Source: Yanshouia hominis
GTDB lineage: Bacteria > Bacillota > Clostridia > Oscillospirales > Ruminococcaceae
Length of the DNA stretch: 64,000 nucleotides
Direction of reading: 5' to 3'
NCBI GenBank assembly: GCA_014385025.1
Contig: JACRTB010000003.1
Location: 1-64,000 of the forward strand
A program made the translations under genes and the position numbers. Under the pieces are notes generated by a model. It had not been told where the DNA came from, did no database searches, and saw only the letters and a list, made by a program, of their open reading frames with translations. Below, piece by piece: positions 54,190 through 62,681 of the stretch. How positions within the stretch are numbered: position 1 is the first letter of the stretch; each line of letters starts with the position of its first letter.

Positions 54190-54207
54190 CGATGGCTTTG
54201 GAAAACC

Positions 54208-54423
54208 TTATGCCCCGGCTTCCTCACTCTGCCGTTTGTCGGCATACTTGCGGAACACCTCATAAAGTTGCTGTTCCAGTTCCCGGCGTTTTGCCGCTTC
54301 CTGCTCCGGCGTGAACACCGGGGAGAGGTTTTCCAGCGTGATTTCCCTGCCTTGAAAAGTCACGACTTCCGTTTCCTTTTTGTATCTGATAGTGGTACTT
54401 ATAAAATCACCTTTCCTTTCCAT
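54208..54423 (-). CDS. Small element protein between relaxase and recombinase
   Basis: This 71-residue protein (STTIRYKKETEVVTFQGREI, TLENLSPVFTPEQEAAKRRE, LEQQLYEVFRKYADKR) has a beta start and a charged helical tail. The family is common beside MobV relaxases in such elements, with no function known to me. It overlaps the relaxase stop by 17 bases. The start at 54423 is uncertain because internal GGAAAGG might serve a later non-ATG start. Confidence 0.6.
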   Translation of the reverse strand: MERKGDFISTTIRYKKETEVVTFQGREITLENLSPVFTPEQEAAKRRELEQQLYEVFRKYADKRQSEEAGA

Positions 54424-55351
54424 GCTGCCGCTGCTGCCGTTTCAGTTCCGCCAGTATATCCGGCGGGATACGGTCAACCAGCCGCTGTAAATTGTCCAGT
54501 TCGCTTTTCAGCTTTGCCCGTTCCATCGCATCTTTCATCTTGCCTTTTTCACTGGCTTTTGCCCTTGCTTCCAGCTTTTCATTTTCCGCTAACAGGTCAT
54601 TGATTGTGACCTTGTATTTTTTCAACTGCCCGGAGAAATTCCCCATCTGTGGGAACCACTTTTTCAGCATGGAGAGGGCTTCCTCTTTTTTCTTTCCGGC
54701 ATTCAGCGGGTTAATGCCGTCCAGCGTGGCTTCAATGGCTCTTGCCTGTTTGGATAGATTGACCGCCTGCTTGAACAGACGGGTGGGGATATGCTTCCTG
54801 CCTGTCTTGCTGGCACTTTCCCCACGCTCCAAGTCGGGATATTTCTCCACCATATAGGCGTGAAAATCGTCCTGCCATTTTGAGAGATTGGCTCTGTTGC
54901 CGATAATCTCCTTAGCGCACAGGCGGTTGTCCTCTGTCAGAGGGACAAAGACCAAATGCAGGTGGGGTGTTTTCTCGTCCATGTGTACCACTGCCGATAC
55001 GATATTTTCCCGGCCTACCCGCCCGATTAAGAAATCAGCCGCCCTATGGAAAAATTCCTGTATCTCCTTTGGGGGCTTCTTCTTGAAAAACTCCGGGCTG
55101 GCGGTAATCAGCGTATCCACAAACCGGGTACTATCCTTACGGGTGCGGCAGCCAGCTTGTTCAATACGGTTCTGTATAAAGTGGTAGTACCTGCTCTCCG
55201 GCTTAACAATGTGGAAGTTGTATTTGCTCCGGCTGGTGTCAATGTCGGGATTGCTGGCGTACTGTTCCTTTTGCCGTTCGTGATGGGCTTCCAGCGGCCT
55301 TGCCGGGTTGCCCTTGTGTTTCTCAAACCGCAAGATTGCGTGTTGTGCCAT
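54407..55351 (-). CDS. MobV-family relaxase
   Basis: This 314-residue relaxase has AHHERQKEQYASNPDIDTSR (the NERE-like region of MobV) and the metal-binding block VVHMDEKTPHLHLVFVPLTE with its His pair. RANLSKWQDDFHAYMVEKYP, another family segment, and a C-terminal coiled coil follow. It would nick an oriT, probably the palindromic block at 58.73-58.79 kb or a site outside view. GGAG lies just before the ATG. Confidence 0.92.
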   Translation of the reverse strand: MAQHAILRFEKHKGNPARPLEAHHERQKEQYASNPDIDTSRSKYNFHIVKPESRYYHFIQNRIEQAGCRTRKDSTRFVDTLITASPEFFKKKPPKEIQEFFHRAADFLIGRVGRENIVSAVVHMDEKTPHLHLVFVPLTEDNRLCAKEIIGNRANLSKWQDDFHAYMVEKYPDLERGESASKTGRKHIPTRLFKQAVNLSKQARAIEATLDGINPLNAGKKKEEALSMLKKWFPQMGNFSGQLKKYKVTINDLLAENEKLEARAKASEKGKMKDAMERAKLKSELDNLQRLVDRIPPDILAELKRQQRQHGKER

Positions 55352-55538
55352 TCTGCTCCTTTCCTCGTTCCATTCTTTTCCAGCGGGTTTTCCACAGGGA
55401 AAATCCCGCCGAAACTATCTCTGATAGGATTGGAATGGAATAGATATAAATAAAATCGTTTTAATCTCTGTATTTCTATATACCGTCCGGTTTTCGTACT
55501 TCAAGAGGATTGATTATCGTACTCTATGAGTGCGGTTT

Positions 55539-55934
55539 TCAGTCCTCCGGCGTTCCATAACCGGATTTCTTGAAGTCGGTGTTTGAAACCGCTTCATAGG
55601 ATTTTGGATAAATGCGGTTGGGTTTTCCACAGCCCTGCTTCTGGATTTCCACCAGTCCGGCATATTGTAGCTCCCGCAGGGTATTGACCGCTTTCTGCCG
55701 CCCGCAGTGGAGCAGCTCCACTACCTCGTTAATGGGATAGTAGAGGTAAATCCGCCCGTATTCATCTGCCCAGCCGTTTTTTCGGGATAGGTCTGTCCGG
55801 CGCAGGATAAAGGCGTACAGAACCTTTGCTTCGTTGGACAGGGGTGTGAATGTGGGGGCTTCAAAAAGGAAATTGGGAAGCCGGGTAAAGCTGACCGCCT
55901 TTTCCGGCTGATGGATATAAATGGTGTTTGCCAT
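55539..55934 (-). CDS. Replication initiator, RepA N-terminal domain
   Basis: This 131-residue protein (ANTIYIHQPEKAVSFTRLPN, FLFEAPTFTPLSNEAKVLYA, FILRRTDLSRKNGWADEYGR) is the winged-helix RepA_N domain of theta-replicating plasmids. The usual C-terminal helicase-binding domain is absent, so it is a short version or truncated. No clear ribosome site precedes the ATG. It is typical of mobilizable elements that replicate briefly during transfer. Confidence 0.85.
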   Translation of the reverse strand: MANTIYIHQPEKAVSFTRLPNFLFEAPTFTPLSNEAKVLYAFILRRTDLSRKNGWADEYGRIYLYYPINEVVELLHCGRQKAVNTLRELQYAGLVEIQKQGCGKPNRIYPKSYEAVSNTDFKKSGYGTPED

Positions 55935-56045
55935 ATCGTGTTTTGTGGACGGTTAGAAGCCTGTTTCCGGGGGCAGACGGTAGTTTCTATTGCCTGCCCC
56001 TGTTCTGTGCTTGCAAAGCCTTGAAAATCAAGGACTTTTCAGCCC

Positions 56046-56459
56046 CTAACTGTCCACAGTAGACCTCCTTTTCCGTTCACTTTCTGTTTTCTGCCGCCTG
56101 TGAACTCTGGCGGCGCAGTCGGGACAGTATTTCGCCCGGTTGGACTTTGGGACGAACACTCTGCCGCAGACCGCACAGCGTTTTAGCTCCTTATCCCGGA
56201 AAATCTCTGCTTCCAGCATTCCGATTTGCGGCAAGACCGACCAGCGGAACCACTTACAGCAGACCGAGAAAGAAATGGTCTGGGGGCAGGTGTGGGTGTC
56301 CCCATCGTCAAGGAGCATACAGTTCCCGTCCTCATAACAGCAGCACTTCCGGCGGATCAGGGCGTTTGCCTGTTTCCGCTGCGCTGGGGTCATGCGGTAA
56401 AGGGAACCGTCCGGCCTGCGTTCCAGCGGTGGCAAGTCTTTATAGGGGTTATCTCTCAT
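56046..56459 (-). CDS. Cysteine-rich VLP-type element protein
   Basis: This 137-residue protein has MTPAQRKQANALIRRKCCCY, CMLLDDGDTHTCPQTISFSV, CCKWFRWSVLPQIGMLEAEI, then CAVCGRVFVPKSNRAKYCPD and CAARVHRRQK. Twelve or so cysteines and the VLP motif mark the cysteine-rich VLP family. The last part is a zinc ribbon of the kind also found in relaxase-linked proteins. GGAGG lies 6 bases before the ATG at 56459, so the longer frame to 56654 is rejected. Confidence 0.8.
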   Translation of the reverse strand: MRDNPYKDLPPLERRPDGSLYRMTPAQRKQANALIRRKCCCYEDGNCMLLDDGDTHTCPQTISFSVCCKWFRWSVLPQIGMLEAEIFRDKELKRCAVCGRVFVPKSNRAKYCPDCAARVHRRQKTESERKRRSTVDS

Positions 56460-56553
56460 GCGTTCCCTCCATTTTTCGCTTTTGCCGTTCGCCCCGAAAA
56501 GGCTTCCTGCCCCATTCCTGCGGCGTGTTCCGGCGTTGGCACGCTCCCCGCAG

Positions 56554-56601
56554 CTTCTGGACACTTGTCCCGAAGTGACCTCTGGACAAAGTGTCCAGAA
56601 G
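56554..56601. repeat. Nested palindrome with TGTCC/GGACA words
   Basis: CTTCTGGACACTT (56554-56566) and AAGTGTCCAGAAG (56589-56601) are exact inverse complements, and the inner TCTGGACA-aag-TGTCCAGA is also perfect. TTGTCCCGAAGT lies between. A related palindrome TTCGGGACA-ttt-TGTCCCGAA lies at 58529-58549, on the other side of the XRE and nuclease-like genes. These may be operators for the XRE protein or initiator-binding sites. Confidence 0.6.
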
Positions 56602-56824
56602 TCCGTCTCCTTGCGGTGCTTCCCCGGCCGGGGTATTTCTTTTCGGACGGTCATTCGGTTTTCAAGGTGCTGTCCATCGATGAACTACCCTAAGTCTACA
56701 CCTAAATGACCGTTCGTCCCGTATATCCAAGAGGTAGGAAATCCGCCAAAAAAACTGCCTATTTCCACGCTCTCGGAATTGTGGTAGAATGAAAAAGAGA
56801 AATGTAGCAGGAGGTGGAAATGAA

Positions 56825-57286
56825 ATGTATAACCTAAATTGGTCAAGAAGTGACCTCACCCGGCAAAAGCTGGGGACGTTCTGTGAATACTACGCAAAAA
56901 TGTCATTAGCCTCTTATGGAGTGAGCATTTATACTTCCGAGGTTGATGACCATGGAATAGATTTTATTGCAGAAAGCAAGAGAGGATTTTTGAAGTTTCA
57001 AGTTAAAGCCATTCGCAAAGGAACAGGCTATGTTTTTATGCGGGAGGAATATTTTGATATTTCAGACCAATCACTTTACTTGTTCTTGCTTTTGCTAAAT
57101 GATGGCGAACACCCCATAGAATATTTAATTCCTGCGACCACATGGGATAACGACAGTAGTAATACTTTTGTTTACCATTCATACGAGGGTAAAAAGTCGA
57201 AACCAGAATATGGCCTAAATATTTCTGCCAAGAACATTCCGCAGCTCGAAAGATTTAAGTTAGAAAATATGATAACGGCAATATAA
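56825..57286 (+). CDS. PD-(D/E)XK-like (DUF4365-type) protein
   Basis: This 153-residue protein has a helix with GTFCEYYAKMSLASYGVSIY, then the nuclease-like motif EVDDHGIDFIAESKRGFLKF followed by QVKAIRKGTGYVFM. The D...(Q)VK arrangement is the catalytic core of PD-(D/E)XK folds, as in DUF4365. Its length is short, so it may be a single-domain nuclease or a degraded relative. It is AT-richer than its neighbours, a sign of separate origin. GGAGG lies 10 bases before the ATG at 56825. The XRE gene follows by 13 bases. Defence cargo is plausible. Confidence 0.6.
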   Translation: MYNLNWSRSDLTRQKLGTFCEYYAKMSLASYGVSIYTSEVDDHGIDFIAESKRGFLKFQVKAIRKGTGYVFMREEYFDISDQSLYLFLLLLNDGEHPIEYLIPATTWDNDSSNTFVYHSYEGKKSKPEYGLNISAKNIPQLERFKLENMITAI

Positions 57287-57299
57287 TGAGGAACAAAAT

Positions 57300-58100
57300 A
57301 TGGCTTTAACCATTCAAGAGCGCCTAAAAGACCTGCGTGTAGAGCGTGGGCTGACGCTGGAACAGCTTGCGGAGCAGACCCACCTCTCCAAGTCTGCGCT
57401 GGGCAGTTATGAAGCGGAGGATTTTAAGGACATCAGCCACTATGCCCTTATCAAGCTGGCGAAGTTTTACAGCGTGACCGCCGATTACCTGCTGGGGCTG
57501 TCCGAAACAAAAAATCACCCAAACGCCGATCTTGCAGACCTGCGTGTGAGTGATGATATGATTGAACTGTTGAAAAGCGGGCTGGTGGATAATTTCCTCT
57601 TGTGTGAACTGGCGGTACACCCGGATTTCCCCCGGCTCATGGCTGACCTTGAAATCTATGTGAACGGAACGGCAGTCAAGCAGGTACAGAGCGCAAATGC
57701 CATTGTGGATATTATGAGCGCAACCATTATGAAGCAGCACAATCCCGGCTTGTCCGACCCGCAGCTAAGGCAGCTTATCGCCGCCCATATTGACGATGAC
57801 AGCTTTTGCCGCTATGTAATACAGCAGGACATAAACGGCATAGCCCTTGACCTGCGGGAAGCCCATAAGGACGATTTTTTCAGCGTCCCGGAGGACAATC
57901 CTCTGGAAGATTTTTTGCAAGCCGCAGAAGCAGCGTCCACTCCGGGCAGCGACCCGGAACAGGCGGCGATGGCGTTTATCTGTAAACGGCTCAAGCTGAA
58001 CTATGGGAAGCTGTCGGAGGAAGAAAGAAAGTGGCTGAAAAGGATTGCGCAGAAGTCGGACTTGCTGAAAAACCCAAAACCGCAGCGGGGGAGAAAGTAA
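57300..58100 (+). CDS. XRE-family regulator with long C-terminal helical domain
   Basis: This 266-residue protein begins with an XRE domain: IQERLKDLRVERGLTLEQLA, then EQTHLSKSALGSYEAEDFKD and LIKLAKFYSVTADYLLGLSE. The remaining 190 residues are helical and acidic (VDIMSATIMKQHNPGLSDPQ, LNYGKLSEEERKWLKRIAQK). Similar long XRE proteins are the usual regulators of such elements. GAGGAA precedes the ATG. It lies 13 bases downstream of the nuclease-like gene and probably shares its transcript. Confidence 0.88.
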   Translation: MALTIQERLKDLRVERGLTLEQLAEQTHLSKSALGSYEAEDFKDISHYALIKLAKFYSVTADYLLGLSETKNHPNADLADLRVSDDMIELLKSGLVDNFLLCELAVHPDFPRLMADLEIYVNGTAVKQVQSANAIVDIMSATIMKQHNPGLSDPQLRQLIAAHIDDDSFCRYVIQQDINGIALDLREAHKDDFFSVPEDNPLEDFLQAAEAASTPGSDPEQAAMAFICKRLKLNYGKLSEEERKWLKRIAQKSDLLKNPKPQRGRK

Positions 58101-58179
58101 AGGGATAAATCGGGATTTGGCAAAGGCGTGTATATGAAAAAGTAACTTCCAGTTTGCAAGAGAAAGGTATGGTGAGCGA

Positions 58180-58389
58180 ATGAGAATATTATACGAACTT
58201 TCATGGTTATGGGAGACGCTGGTTATTGCGCTTGCGGTTGCGGCTGTTTGCGTGGTTTGCGCCATGCTAATCTGTAAGGCAGTAAAGAAGAACCTCAGCA
58301 AAAAAACGGCGGCAGTTATCGGCGCAGCAGCGTTTGCGGGCGCTGTTTTGGCAGTCATTGTGATTGCCCGGACTCCGATGCCGCTTTGA
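58180..58389 (+). CDS. Small two-helix membrane protein
   Basis: This 69-residue protein has two hydrophobic helices (LWETLVIALAVAAVCVVCAM and VIGAAAFAGAVLAVIVIART) joined by a basic loop (KAVKKNLSKKTAA). The family is unrecognised. GAAAGG lies 12 bases upstream of the ATG. It follows the XRE gene by about 80 bases and may be part of the element's cargo. Confidence 0.6.
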   Translation: MRILYELSWLWETLVIALAVAAVCVVCAMLICKAVKKNLSKKTAAVIGAAAFAGAVLAVIVIARTPMPL

Positions 58390-58528
58390 TTAAACGGGAT
58401 GCTTGATTGCCTGTGCATAAGTACAACTTCAAGTTTATCGGGGAAATAGCAAAGCCCTAAAACGGCTTCCCGCCCATTTCAATTTTGAGAGAAAAATCCG
58501 TCTGTTTTTTCGTGAGTGTGTCCACAAG

Positions 58529-58549
58529 TTCGGGACATTTTGTCCCGAA
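58529..58549. repeat. Perfect palindrome TTCGGGACA/TGTCCCGAA
   Basis: Nine-base arms with a TTT centre. It shares the TGTCCCGAAGT word with the nested palindrome at 56554-56601, suggesting one protein binds both. Confidence 0.6.
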
Positions 58550-58734
58550 GTCCGGCGTGGGACGAGGAACGGGGGCTTTCATATACGCCCTGTCTGCTGA
58601 TAAAACCAGTCCTGCGTTTGCGGCTCCACGCCACGCAATCACAGCCCTGCTTTCCTGCCGCTTCAAATGCCCTTGCCCTCTCCGGCGGCAACGGCATTTT
58701 CACGGCAACGCCGACAGAGCGTATAACACACTAC

Positions 58735-58790
58735 ACTTTGCGAGCAAAGTCGTGTGCCAAGGGGCAAGCCCCTTTGGAAACCCCTGACAA
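58735..58790. other. Possible oriT: two adjacent palindromes
   Basis: ACTTTGCgaGCAAAGT (58735-58750) is followed by CGTGTGCC and AAGGGGCaaGCCCCTT (58759-58774), then TGGAAACCCC. From memory, this type of double palindrome is common next to MobV-type mobilization modules. The 58390-58839 gap contains no gene. The relaxase gene is 3.4 kb away, which weakens the assignment. Confidence 0.4.
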
Positions 58791-58796
58791 CAAAAC

Positions 58797-58839
58797 AGGC
58801 TGAATATCCCGCACTTTCCCGGTGCTTGATACTCAGCCT
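58797..58839 (-). terminator. Terminator of the defence operon
   Basis: AGGCTGA and TCAGCCT arms enclose a 29-base loop that itself pairs (CCGGGAAAGTGCGGG region). On the minus strand it lies directly after the Mrr-like gene stop and is followed by GTTTTGTTG. Confidence 0.65.
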
Positions 58840-59796
58840 TTATTTGTTGTCAGCAGCCCCCGTTTCGTGGTCTGCGTGTAGTTCCTTGTAAACTGACCTA
58901 AGCCGGATTTCAAAGAACTGTTTGGCCGTCTCGTTGATGACTGAAGATTTGAACCCACTCCAGGATACTAACAAGCCATATTCGGCACCAAAGTTTTTCA
59001 TCACGCCGCCCAACTGATCCAGAACAATCCGATCCACCGGCGCGTCCGTGGACTTAACCTGAACACAGATTTTGGGACTTCCAAATCCAAGTGTACCAGC
59101 AGAAGCCAGAATGTCCACACCTTTATCCGGTCCGGTCGGGCTAACGTATGTAGTAAAGCCCTTTGCTCGAAGAATGGCATCTATAATTTTTGCTAAACCA
59201 TGCCCTTTAGTCTTTTGGATTATCAGGTTTGTGATAACCCCTAAGGCTTCATTTTCAATATCTCGTGCTTCTTCATCATCCGGCGGCTCTTGCAGAGTAA
59301 TTTGAGGTGCTTTCTTACCCTGCTTCTGGGCATGGATGACTGCTTTTATGCGATCTTCCTGCTTAATACGGCAAATAGTCATAAATGCCCCAAAGAAATA
59401 TAAGATGTCCTGGTCAAAAGCCGTGCGGGGAATGTCACGGGCAAACCAGTCTACTTGATGAGCGTGATAATAAGGATTATCGTTGTCAGGAAAGAATTCA
59501 TAATCCCCTATGATCTTGCCAAAATGAATTACAGGCTTGATCTTACTGGGCAGGGCAACGATCTCTCCCTTTTTCATCTCGTGGGCAAACGGCCATACTT
59601 GGCTCGCCCAGTTCATCGTTGTTTTTACCTTTACATCTGGGTTATTGTCCACAAAGTATTGCTGCAAGTCCTGCTTGGTGTGGAACTGCATGATTGATTC
59701 AGAGAGATTGTCCCAGGTGCAGTATACCTTACTGTCCTCAAGGAATTTATTCTCAAACTCGCCGTACCGTCCAGCACGGCATAACCACATCGGCAT
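58840..59796 (-). CDS. Mrr-like restriction endonuclease
   Basis: This 318-residue protein has an N-terminal domain of unknown type (MPMWLCRAGRYGEFENKFLE, then EMKKGEIVALPSKIKPVIHF). This resembles the adaptor half found in some Mrr-type restriction proteins. The C-terminal Mrr_cat domain is LAKIIDAILRAKGFTTYVSP, then GPDKGVDILASAG and KICVQVKSTDAPVDRIVLDQ, with the D...QxK catalytic set intact. The ATG at 59796 follows AAGGGGGGAAA. It is last in the HsdM-HsdS-fusion-Mrr operon and 13 bases after the preceding stop. It may supply the DNA cleavage that HsdR normally provides, or cut modified DNA on its own. Confidence 0.88.
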   Translation of the reverse strand: MPMWLCRAGRYGEFENKFLEDSKVYCTWDNLSESIMQFHTKQDLQQYFVDNNPDVKVKTTMNWASQVWPFAHEMKKGEIVALPSKIKPVIHFGKIIGDYEFFPDNDNPYYHAHQVDWFARDIPRTAFDQDILYFFGAFMTICRIKQEDRIKAVIHAQKQGKKAPQITLQEPPDDEEARDIENEALGVITNLIIQKTKGHGLAKIIDAILRAKGFTTYVSPTGPDKGVDILASAGTLGFGSPKICVQVKSTDAPVDRIVLDQLGGVMKNFGAEYGLLVSWSGFKSSVINETAKQFFEIRLRSVYKELHADHETGAADNK

Positions 59797-59809
59797 TGAG
59801 TTTCCCCCC

Positions 59810-61273
59810 TTAAATTTCCCCATTACGCGCCTTTTCCAGAATAGTCTTTATTCGCGCCTTGGTCTTAATTTTAATTTCTGCTGAATCAACAATTTTATCA
59901 TATGAAAGATGGCTCACATCAAATGGTACTGCCGTACAATTCGGACTATCTTGAAAATAGAATACCATTCTTCCTGTTCCCACATGCTGTAACGCATATC
60001 CAACTTCAACCATCACATTGTGCCTGGCCCCTGTAAGGTCGGCAATGAATATATCACAATCTCGAATATCTCGATACATAACCTCGCGAATATCAAATGC
60101 TCCATCCGTTCTTGTCCCAAGATCTGTTAGCTCTAACTGCAATTCTTGGCATACCTCTTTTATCGCATTTACGCGATGTACAGACTGGGTAAATGCAGGG
60201 TCAGTTTCAGCAGGGTACCAACGAGCTAAAAACGCTTTTTTAGGAACGTGCAAATAGATTTCATCGTATAATCCTATGACATCCTCAATATGTATAATCT
60301 TCACATTCCCAATATTATTTTTCTTAACCCAAGATAAAAAGCCTCGATATTTCGCTTGGTTTGTAAGCTTATAGTACGCTAAAGCACCAAGAACCGCAAT
60401 GTTTGTGGTTGTTGTGGTAATCTCAGATTCAGATAAAGCTTGTTCAATTTCGGTTAGCTTTCCTTTCACTAACGCTATCGCCTCATCTGCCAATTCTTTA
60501 CTACTTGCATCTATTGTATGGTTACCCAACAGAAAACCATACAAATCAATAAAAAACGTTGCAGGAGCTCTACCGATATAAGTATTAACATTGGGGAAGT
60601 ATGCAAGGTCAATACTTTGAATGGTTTTCCGGGTCAAATAATATTGCGGTCCAAAAGAAGGATCAGAAAACAATGTATCGTCCGGAAAAGTTTCAGTTCC
60701 CTCAATAATGACTTTGCGATTGTGCTCCAATGTCAACGGAACTTGCTTTGCGTTAATGTTGTGAAAAATTGCTCTTGAAAAGCGCTTATATTCATTCTCC
60801 GATTTAAACAGCAGTATACAAAAAGGTGTATTATAGTCATTTTCGGAAAGATCATAGGCGCTCAAACGATGGTTTCCATCGATTCTGAAAATTTCAAGAT
60901 CTCCCTTATTGAATTCAAAATGAATAATCGGCAACGTAATTTTTCTTCTGCTATCTTTGGGAGATACTGTTTTATTGCTGGCATTTATGCTGACTTTGAT
61001 TTTCCCGAACGATTCATTCGTTCCTTTCTCATCATCAACAAGGTTGGCCAACCTCTCATAGTCTGGAAATACGGTAGCCAGAATCACTTCCGGGAAAAAC
61101 GTATAATCTCCACTGTTCAAAAACTGAGCCATTTGATCTTTGTGGCTATGGATAAGGTCACGTTGAATATCATCATCGGCATGGGAATATTCTCCTAGCT
61201 CCTTTAGCGACGCAAACCCACGAACGCACAAAAAGTTGCGCATAGATCTACTAATGATTCCACTTAATTTCAT
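59810..61273 (-). CDS. DGQHR/DndB-like domain fused to a nucleoside deoxyribosyltransferase/TIR-like domain
   Basis: In this 487-residue protein, residues 110-190 hold IPIIHFEFNKG-like strands with EIFRIDGNHRLSAYDLSE (131-136 IDGNHR), the DGQHR-type signature of DndB and ParB/sulfiredoxin-like proteins. Residues 190-330 are helical. The C-terminal 120 residues contain HRVNAIKEVCQELQLELTDL, RDIRDCDIFIADLTGARHNV and MVEVGYALQHVGTGRMVFYF. The (D/N)IxxADLTG...NVxxExGYA pattern is that of nucleoside deoxyribosyltransferase-like/TIR-like effector domains, which process nucleotides such as NAD. Its ATG overlaps the hsdS stop (ATGA). DndB-type domains sense DNA phosphorothioation; here the fusion may link DNA status to a nucleotide-destroying effector. 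Function is inferred. Confidence 0.65.
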   Translation of the reverse strand: MKLSGIISRSMRNFLCVRGFASLKELGEYSHADDDIQRDLIHSHKDQMAQFLNSGDYTFFPEVILATVFPDYERLANLVDDEKGTNESFGKIKVSINASNKTVSPKDSRRKITLPIIHFEFNKGDLEIFRIDGNHRLSAYDLSENDYNTPFCILLFKSENEYKRFSRAIFHNINAKQVPLTLEHNRKVIIEGTETFPDDTLFSDPSFGPQYYLTRKTIQSIDLAYFPNVNTYIGRAPATFFIDLYGFLLGNHTIDASSKELADEAIALVKGKLTEIEQALSESEITTTTTNIAVLGALAYYKLTNQAKYRGFLSWVKKNNIGNVKIIHIEDVIGLYDEIYLHVPKKAFLARWYPAETDPAFTQSVHRVNAIKEVCQELQLELTDLGTRTDGAFDIREVMYRDIRDCDIFIADLTGARHNVMVEVGYALQHVGTGRMVFYFQDSPNCTAVPFDVSHLSYDKIVDSAEIKIKTKARIKTILEKARNGEI

Positions 61274-62592
61274 ACCGACATTTCTCCCAAAAGTTCTCTT
61301 TCAAACTCCGCCTTTGCTGCTTCCCAATCTTGCTCTGCTTCTATGCGCAATGCCTCAGCTGTATTTTTACGTTTTAGAATCTCCTCGGCAATTTCGTCCT
61401 GAATAGGTTTTTCAGGGAGCAGAATGCGGACAGCTTTTAATGTTTCTATATTGACTCCAGCTTGATTATTAAAATAGGTACTTAGCAATTTCCAATAGCC
61501 AATACTTCTCAGCATGTTGAAAAATGCTGCAATATAGTAGGGATTTATCCCTTCTTTCAGCGTAATTCGCGTGATATGATTGGATGCCGCACAAGGAGTG
61601 TCAATATCAAACACCGTTGATTTTCCAACCCATTCTGCAGAGTTCGTGTTATTGAAAAGAACCTCGCCCTTTTGGCAGTAATCTTTTTCTTGCAATCTAC
61701 TAATAGGCACATATTTCTTTGTTGTAAAAGAGATTTGGCCGTATGGAGTAATGCTAAAAGGTCTTAGCTGTGGCACTCTTTCATTATCAGGTAAGTCGTC
61801 TGCTTGATCTTGTTTGCCAGCGGCGAAACCAGAAATAATGCTTTCGCACACATCCCCTATACAGACCGCTTTATATCTCGAATCCTGTATTGCTTTTCTG
61901 AGCTTCAGAAATTTGGGTGAGTAAAAGTCGGCATCCAAACGTCCCTCCAATATAGAAGACGGTATCGCATAAAACGTTTGGGGCTTACTCCGTGAAAATG
62001 AAAGACCCATTTCCTTTAAAATATACTCTGGAATATTTTTTAAAATATTTTCCGCTTCCTTGATAGACCGCTCATATTCTCTCCGGGCCATATCCATATA
62101 GGCTGATAATTTTTTTTGAGTGTCTAAAGGCGGAATCGGAACTTCCAAAGAAAAAAATTCATGACTATTAACACTTTGAACAGTAGTACTATGTTTCACG
62201 CATCGCCCTAATATTTTTGTCTCAAATACTTTTAGGAAGTAAGCAAGATATGATGCATCCACATTAGCCATAGGTATAAGCGCCTTGACATCTTGGTTGA
62301 TAGTCACTGAAACTGTGTTTACGGCGATCGGCAAAGTATGTTTTAGTATCCCGCTCCTTACCACGACTAAAACCGCATACTCAGGCACTTTTTTAGTAAA
62401 CCCAATTGCATCTTCCGAAATATGATCCTCAGAATCAGAAATATAAAAGTCCCCGAAATCTTTTGGTGATACCCAAGGTACATTTCCTTCCCAAAAAGAA
62501 TGATCATTTTTACTCGGAGTACCGCCACTAAATGATTTTACAATCGCGCCTATTTTTTTTATCTCGTAATTGTATTTTGTCTTATCAGCCAT
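61270..62592 (-). CDS. hsdS: Type I restriction-modification specificity subunit HsdS
   Basis: This 440-residue protein has two target-recognition halves. The first is IKKIGAIVKSFSGGTPSKND, then VPWVSPKDFGDFYISDSEDH, ending IPPLDTQKKLSAYMD. The second is YKAVCIGDVCESIISGFAAG with RLQEKDYCQKGEVLFNNTNS, ending LLPEKPIQDEIAEEILKRKN. Each half ends in a conserved helix, as usual for HsdS, which chooses the DNA sequence to be methylated. The frame overlaps the next gene by 4 bases. The gene starts 90 bases after hsdM. Confidence 0.93.
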   Translation of the reverse strand: MADKTKYNYEIKKIGAIVKSFSGGTPSKNDHSFWEGNVPWVSPKDFGDFYISDSEDHISEDAIGFTKKVPEYAVLVVVRSGILKHTLPIAVNTVSVTINQDVKALIPMANVDASYLAYFLKVFETKILGRCVKHSTTVQSVNSHEFFSLEVPIPPLDTQKKLSAYMDMARREYERSIKEAENILKNIPEYILKEMGLSFSRSKPQTFYAIPSSILEGRLDADFYSPKFLKLRKAIQDSRYKAVCIGDVCESIISGFAAGKQDQADDLPDNERVPQLRPFSITPYGQISFTTKKYVPISRLQEKDYCQKGEVLFNNTNSAEWVGKSTVFDIDTPCAASNHITRITLKEGINPYYIAAFFNMLRSIGYWKLLSTYFNNQAGVNIETLKAVRILLPEKPIQDEIAEEILKRKNTAEALRIEAEQDWEAAKAEFERELLGEMSV

Positions 62593-62681
62593 TATGTGAT
62601 AAGTTCCCGTTACATCACAACGTTTTTTTTCTATGTTCCCCCGTTTTATCGCAAAGGAAATAAGCTTATTTGCGCCGGGGG

